DNA of 38,861 bases from the NCBI GenBank assembly GCA_029210585.1, contig JARGFP010000028.1, positions 1 through 38,861 of the forward strand, read 5' to 3'. This document shows, in pieces, positions 33,955 to 38,861 of the stretch; position 1 is the stretch's first letter; every line of letters begins with the position of its first letter. Origin of the DNA: Bacteroidales bacterium. GTDB lineage: Bacteria > Bacteroidota > Bacteroidia > Bacteroidales > GCA-2748055. The translations under genes were made by a program, and so were the position numbers. Under the pieces are notes generated by a model. The model saw only the letters and a list, made by a program, of their open reading frames with translations. It was not told the origin of the DNA and searched no databases.

Positions 33955-36900
33955 CTAATCAATAAGCGTCACCCGCTTAACAATCTGCTCCCTGTCCATC
34001 ACGGCTTTCAGCACGTAGGTACCGCTGGGCAGACCGCCGGCGTTCCATTCCATACTGAAGGTCCCCGGTGCCAGGTCCTGTTCTCCCAGCACAAACATCA
34101 TCTTGCCCATCAGGTCGTACACAGCCAGCTGCATATGGGTGGACTCCTGAACGGTTATATCGATCCGCAGGTTGTTCCTGAACGGATTCGGATAAGCATT
34201 CATCCTGATCCCCTGCTCCATCGGCGATCCGTCGATGCCGACAGCGTTGTCGAGGTTCAGTGCAAAGGCCTGGTGTGCATCGGCAACGATCATGTCACTC
34301 CTGAATTCCAGTGTTTCTGCACATTCATAGGTCCGGCCCGTTGCGGCCTGGTAATACCTGAAGGTTACCTGCTCACCTTCGGCCAGGTTGCTGTATACCA
34401 GCATCTGGTAGGCGTAGGCACTGGCCGGATCAAAATACATTCCATGCATCACCCCGCGGCATTCATCCCCCACGTAGGCCATCAGCAGGTCGTCTTCCGA
34501 GCCGATCGCTTCACCGTTCAGGAATACCCGCGCGGTAACCGTACCGCTGAATTCATACTGGCTCGGATCAATGCCCGCAGGCAGCGGATCGTTCCCTTCC
34601 ACCCATATCGCTTTCTTGGCGGAGGGTTCGGGGTAGACCAGGGTCGACGGTGCGGCGACTTTGATCATGAAGCCTTCACCCGGGTGCATGGTCTTCATGC
34701 TGCCGTACCAGCCGAAGCCGTCGTAATAGGTCGCAGATGCTACCTGGCTCTTGATGTAATCCAGGTCGGTGACTGCATAGGACGACAACGCCTCATCGAT
34801 CGGCAGGGATTCATTTGGCAGGAAACCGATCCAGTTCCAGCCGCGCACCAGGCTGATGGGGGTGGTCTGAATATCTACCGAATTCCCCAGTGTTGAAATA
34901 GTGCACGGTGTATTGATCCTGGTCTTGTAGAGCATGGTCGGATCGATCTCCTCCAGCTGACCAAACCATCCGAAGCCATCGTAATAGGTGGCCGAAACGG
35001 TCTGGTTCTTGATGTAATCCCCTTCCACAACACACTCCGGCATCACTGACCCGACACTCCGGTCAAGGGCATCCAGGTTCAGGGAGAACCAGTTCCAGCC
35101 TGTAACCAGTGACTTTTCAAACCCCGGGTAATAATGCAACCGCACCGGGCTGAATGCATCACCAAGGATCATATCGGCATTGAACGCTACGGAATCGTAC
35201 AATTCGTACTCCAAATCGTTTTCATAGTCATAGTATTTGAATTTCAGGTAGGTACCTGTGCTGACATCACTGTAGACGATCATATTGAAGACATAGGTTT
35301 CCTCCACTGTGAAATAGATGGGATCCACGATGCCCCGGCACTCGCCATTGACAAAGGCTCCCAGGAATCCTGAACGCACGGTGTCGCGGTCGATATACAC
35401 CTGGGCCGTCAGCTGACCATCGTAGTCATAGTTGGCCGGCACATAGGTCCAGTCGGGCGGCAACACCACGTTCACGGTCACATCAAACTGATCCGTGGCG
35501 GACAACTGTCCGTCGTTCGCGATCACACTGATGGTCGCTGTACCGTAGGTTTCCTCGGTGATGGTGACCAGGGTGCCGTTCAGCACGGCTGTCACTGCTG
35601 ACGGATTGCTGTTGGCGATCGAATAGGTCATCGCATCTCCTTCCGGATCGGTAAAGACGCCTGAAATATCAACGGTAGTGCTGCCAAACCCGTTCTCCAG
35701 GGTGATGGCGGCAAGCGGACCGGTTACATCGGGGGCTCCGTTCACATCCACGGTGAATGCCGTGCTCGGAGTGATGGTCGATCCATCGCTGGCGGTGACG
35801 GTTACCGTGGTGCTTCCATGGTTCACTTCGGTGATGGTGAGGGTGTTTCCGCTCACGCTCACTGTTACTATCGCGCTGTTCGCACTCACGGCCGTGTAGG
35901 TCAGCGGATCCGACTCGGGATCGCTGAATGCACCCGTGAGGTTCACTGCGTAGGTTCCGAAACCTTCGTTCAGGGCCACATCGCTGATGCCTGCCGCCAC
36001 TTGCGGTGCTGCATTCACGTTCACCTGGAAGGTGGTGGCCCCGGTCAGCGATGAGTTGTCACTGGCCGTTACGGTAACAGTCGTTGTGCCGGGACCGGCT
36101 TCCGTGATGGTGAGGATATCACCGGTCACATCCACGGTAACAACGCTTTCATCTGCACTTACAGCTGTGTAGCTGAGCGGGTCTCCTTCCGGATCGCTGA
36201 ATGCACCTGTAAGACTGAAAGCTGCCGTGCCAAATCCTTCGCGGTAGTCCCGGTTACTGATGCCGGACGCCACAACGGGTCCGCCGTTCACATCCACGGT
36301 AAACACATCCTGGACAGACAATGCACCGTCAGTTGCTGTCACGGTGACATTGGCCGTACCAATTGCCACTTCGGTGATGGTGATGGTGGTTCCTGCCACA
36401 CTCACCTGCACCACGCCCGGGTTGTTGCTGCTGACCGTGTAGGACAGTGCATCACCTTCCGGATCAGAGAATACCCCGGTGAGGTCGACGGTTTCAGTTC
36501 CAAAACCTTCATCAAGGGATACATCTGCCAGGGGAGCCGCGACAACCGGCGCACCGTTCACATCCACGGTGAAGATATCCTGGACTTCAAGGTTCGGGCC
36601 GTCGCTGGCGGTCACGGTGACCTGGGCGCTGCCGGAACTTACTTCGATGATGCGCAGGATACTCCCGTTGACGGATGTGGTTACCACGCCCGTATTGCTG
36701 CTCGATGCGGTATAGGTCAGCGGATCACTTTCCGGGTCCTCGAAATAATTGTTCAGATCGATATAAATGTTGCCAAACCCGGCATTGCGGTTGTAATCAG
36801 GAATCTCTGCCGTTACAACCGGTCCACCGTTGATATCCAGTGCAAATACATCGTTGGCCCGCAATGTGGAACCATCGCTGGCCCGTACTGTAATGTTCGT

Positions 36901-38861
36901 GATACCCGGAGCCACTTCCGTGATGGACAGCAGGCTGCCGTTCATACTGGCAATGGCCACAGCAGCATTCCCTGTAAATGCGGTATAGGTAAGCGCATCG
37001 CCGTCCGGGTCTGAGAAGGTGCCTGCTATATCCACCTGGTAGAGGCCGAATCCTTCATCCAGCGCCACATCCGGAAGCGGTGTTACCAGTTGGGGCGGAC
37101 CGTTTACATTGATGGTAAATGCATCTGTGGCGGATAGTGTCGAGCCATCACTCGCCGTTATGGTAATATCTGTGGTACCATAATTCACATACGTAAGTGT
37201 GAGTATGCTTCCGTTGATGCTGGCATTCACGATGGCCGGATTGGCGCTGATGGCCTCGTAGCTCAGCGGATCCCCGTCCCTGTCATCGAAATAGGCATTC
37301 AGGTCGATAAGGATATTGCTGAACCCTGCATCGGCGGAGATATCATTCAGCGGTGTGGCCACGAAAGGTGTTCCGTTCACATCAACGGCAAATACATCAT
37401 CCACAGACAATGGCGGTGCTCCGTTATCCGTCGCGGTAAGCGTGATATTGGCCAGGCCGATACCGATTTCAGTAATCCGTAACGTGGTATTGTTGATCAC
37501 CTGCACCGTGAGCACGCTCGGGTTGTTGGTCGCGGCCGCATAGGTAAAGGAATCCCATGTATCCGTGTCGGTAAACACATCGGTGATCGGCAGATCCAGC
37601 GTACCGAATCCTTCATCAACCGTGAAGTCAGCAATCGGGTTCGCAACAGTCGGTGCACGATTAATCAAATTCACGGTGACCGTAAATGTACAGATGGCCG
37701 GCGTATTGGAAGCCGCATCCGTATACTGGTAGGTTACGGTGGTGGTTCCGAGCGGGAACACCTCGCCGCTTGCAAATCCGGCTGTCATTACACCAGTCAA
37801 ACCGGTTCCGTCACAATTGTCCTCGAACGTCGGCTGGGCATAGGTAATCACCGCACCAAGCAATCCCACATCGTTGTTCACTATGATGTTGGTCGGACAG
37901 GTGGAGACGGTTGGATCTTCGTTATCAATTACGGTTACGGTGAAGCTGCAGGTGGCAGGTCCGTTCCCGGCTGCATCTGTGTAAGTGTAAGTGACATTGG
38001 TCGTACCCACGGGGAAGGTGGCACCACTGGCCAGTCCTTCGGTGAGGATGCCTGTAAGACCCGTTCCGTCGCAGTTGTCGTCAAATGTCGGTCCGGTATA
38101 TGTTACCGCTGCACCGCAAATACCGGCATCATTGTTGACCGTGATGTCGGACTGACAGGCTGCAACTGTCGGCGCTTCATTGTCCACCACGGTCACCACC
38201 TGGGTCGCCTGGGCACTCAACCCATGGATATCTGTTACGGTCCATGTAACGGTTGTGTTTCCTGAATGGAACACGGCGGGTGCATCGTTAACAACGGATA
38301 GCACCCCGCAGTTATCTGCAGTGATCGTGCTACCCAGTGTAACATTCAACGCATCCGTCTCACATGCTCCCGGATCTGTATTCACGGTAACATCCGCAGG
38401 TGCTGTGATGGTAGGTGGTTCATTGTCATTCACAGTTACCGTGAATGTACAGACCACCGGACCGTTTCCGACTGCGTCTGTATATGCATAAGTCACAGTT
38501 GTGGTACCTACCGGGAAGGTTGATCCACTTGCCAGCCCTTCGAAAAGCGTACCAGATAGTCCGGTACCATCACAATTATCCGCAAAAACCGGCACTTCAT
38601 ATGTTACAACTGCACCACAGATTCCTGGGTCGTTATTCACCTCAATATCAACCTGACAATCAGTAACAACTGGTGGAGTAACATCATCAACAATCACCGT
38701 CTGTGGCTGGATAACCACGTTCCCGTTACCATCATCATAGGTCCAGTTCACCGTGTACGTGCCCTGCGTTGTATAGGTCAACGGATCGGTCGTGGTTCCG
38801 GTAATCGAGCCCGCACAGTTATCCTGCGCGGTAGGTGTTGCAACAACCGTCGCTGAACACT
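33955..38861 (-). CDS. Large T9SS-exported HYR and tandem-95 repeat protein, 5' end cut by window edge
   Basis: At least 1630 residues; the frame stays open to the right edge, so the N-terminus is missing (the TTG at 38781 is not a real start). From the edge inward: a partial plus four full HYR-type repeats of about 85 residues (DNCDGTGL, FPVGTTTVTY, CTFTVTVNDNE). Then come eight tandem-95-like repeats with DVNGAP linkers and DEGFG strands, a CRG module (PPDWTYVPANYDYDGQL), two GW repeats, a second CRG module and a T9SS sorting domain (YPNPFRNNL to RVTLID). The C-terminal ~510 residues nearly match the gene to the left, apart from a 5-residue difference around GNDPLPAG. HYR domains are extracellular Ig-like folds associated with adhesion. 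Probably a cell-surface protein. Confidence 0.9.
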   Translation of the reverse strand, partial: CSATVVATPTAQDNCAGSITGTTTDPLTYTTQGTYTVNWTYDDGNGNVVIQPQTVIVDDVTPPVVTDCQVDIEVNNDPGICGAVVTYEVPVFADNCDGTGLSGTLFEGLASGSTFPVGTTTVTYAYTDAVGNGPVVCTFTVTVNDNEPPTITAPADVTVNTDPGACETDALNVTLGSTITADNCGVLSVVNDAPAVFHSGNTTVTWTVTDIHGLSAQATQVVTVVDNEAPTVAACQSDITVNNDAGICGAAVTYTGPTFDDNCDGTGLTGILTEGLASGATFPVGTTNVTYTYTDAAGNGPATCSFTVTVIDNEDPTVSTCPTNIIVNNDVGLLGAVITYAQPTFEDNCDGTGLTGVMTAGFASGEVFPLGTTTVTYQYTDAASNTPAICTFTVTVNLINRAPTVANPIADFTVDEGFGTLDLPITDVFTDTDTWDSFTYAAATNNPSVLTVQVINNTTLRITEIGIGLANITLTATDNGAPPLSVDDVFAVDVNGTPFVATPLNDISADAGFSNILIDLNAYFDDRDGDPLSYEAISANPAIVNASINGSILTLTYVNYGTTDITITASDGSTLSATDAFTINVNGPPQLVTPLPDVALDEGFGLYQVDIAGTFSDPDGDALTYTAFTGNAAVAIASMNGSLLSITEVAPGITNITVRASDGSTLRANDVFALDINGGPVVTAEIPDYNRNAGFGNIYIDLNNYFEDPESDPLTYTASSSNTGVVTTSVNGSILRIIEVSSGSAQVTVTASDGPNLEVQDIFTVDVNGAPVVAAPLADVSLDEGFGTETVDLTGVFSDPEGDALSYTVSSNNPGVVQVSVAGTTITITEVAIGTANVTVTATDGALSVQDVFTVDVNGGPVVASGISNRDYREGFGTAAFSLTGAFSDPEGDPLSYTAVSADESVVTVDVTGDILTITEAGPGTTTVTVTASDNSSLTGATTFQVNVNAAPQVAAGISDVALNEGFGTYAVNLTGAFSDPESDPLTYTAVSANSAIVTVSVSGNTLTITEVNHGSTTVTVTASDGSTITPSTAFTVDVNGAPDVTGPLAAITLENGFGSTTVDISGVFTDPEGDAMTYSIANSNPSAVTAVLNGTLVTITEETYGTATISVIANDGQLSATDQFDVTVNVVLPPDWTYVPANYDYDGQLTAQVYIDRDTVRSGFLGAFVNGECRGIVDPIYFTVEETYVFNMIVYSDVSTGTYLKFKYYDYENDLEYELYDSVAFNADMILGDAFSPVRLHYYPGFEKSLVTGWNWFSLNLDALDRSVGSVMPECVVEGDYIKNQTVSATYYDGFGWFGQLEEIDPTMLYKTRINTPCTISTLGNSVDIQTTPISLVRGWNWIGFLPNESLPIDEALSSYAVTDLDYIKSQVASATYYDGFGWYGSMKTMHPGEGFMIKVAAPSTLVYPEPSAKKAIWVEGNDPLPAGIDPSQYEFSGTVTARVFLNGEAIGSEDDLLMAYVGDECRGVMHGMYFDPASAYAYQMLVYSNLAEGEQVTFRYYQAATGRTYECAETLEFRSDMIVADAHQAFALNLDNAVGIDGSPMEQGIRMNAYPNPFRNNLRIDITVQESTHMQLAVYDLMGKMMFVLGEQDLAPGTFSMEWNAGGLPSGTYVLKAVMDREQIVKRVTLID

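Noticed and set aside
28502-36715. Plus-strand open frames opposite giant genes 2 and 3, including one of 268 residues
   Set aside because: Antisense shadows; similar frames recur at both copies of the duplicated 3' segment because the DNA is duplicated.
38779-38781. TTG at 38781 as the start of giant gene 3
   Set aside because: The frame continues open to the window edge with HYR-like sequence upstream, so the gene is truncated rather than starting there.

Overview
The window looks like a chromosome segment of a Bacteroidota member that uses the type IX secretion system (T9SS). Three very large secreted proteins fill the right half, and the two whose N-termini are visible have signal peptides. 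All three end in T9SS-type sorting domains (YPNP motif followed by a beta-rich tail). Several genes are preceded by the Bacteroidota -7 promoter element TAnnTTTG, and Shine-Dalgarno sequences are mostly absent. Family content (RimK operon, DUF4914, DoxX proteins, BACON-like domain) fits a non-Bacteroides Bacteroidia. I cannot name the genus.

Positions 1-9105 hold housekeeping-like and envelope genes. They are a class I methyltransferase (minus strand), a DUF4914-type P-loop protein, an overlapping three-gene ribosomal-modification-type operon (retropepsin-like protease, rimK, succinylglutamate desuccinylase/aspartoacylase-like), an outer-membrane barrel, a DoxX-like membrane protein and a lipoprotein. 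A four-copy 46-bp tandem repeat lies just upstream of the lipoprotein gene.

Positions 9106-16971 are a signalling and accessory stretch. It starts with a secreted protein built of seven W-M-T motifs spaced 18 residues apart. An apparent operon follows: a PhcB-like methyltransferase, a six-TM hybrid histidine kinase and a single-domain response regulator. This resembles the phcB-phcS-phcR arrangement for a fatty-acid methyl-ester signal and is the most interesting functional hypothesis here. After it come an SDR oxidoreductase, a small membrane protein, an LsrG-like ABM-domain protein and an unusual fusion of DoxX, an internal twin-arginine-like motif and a predicted TIM barrel.

Positions 17019-19640 hold a lone DUF2442 gene and a hipB-hipA toxin-antitoxin pair. 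The pair is bracketed by 39-bp near-identical direct repeats. Both repeats are the 3' ends of open frames finishing in a barrel-like C-terminus, so the pair looks like a small inserted cassette.

Positions 19641-38861 hold three minus-strand giant genes in tandem: 2860 aa, 1747 aa, and a third of more than 1600 aa truncated by the right edge. All are made of about 93-residue cadherin/tandem-95-like repeats with acidic DPDGD/DKDGD loops. The outermost gene adds HYR repeats. The two right-hand genes share a duplicated 3' segment of about 1.8 kb. They are probably exported through T9SS as surface adhesins or matrix proteins.
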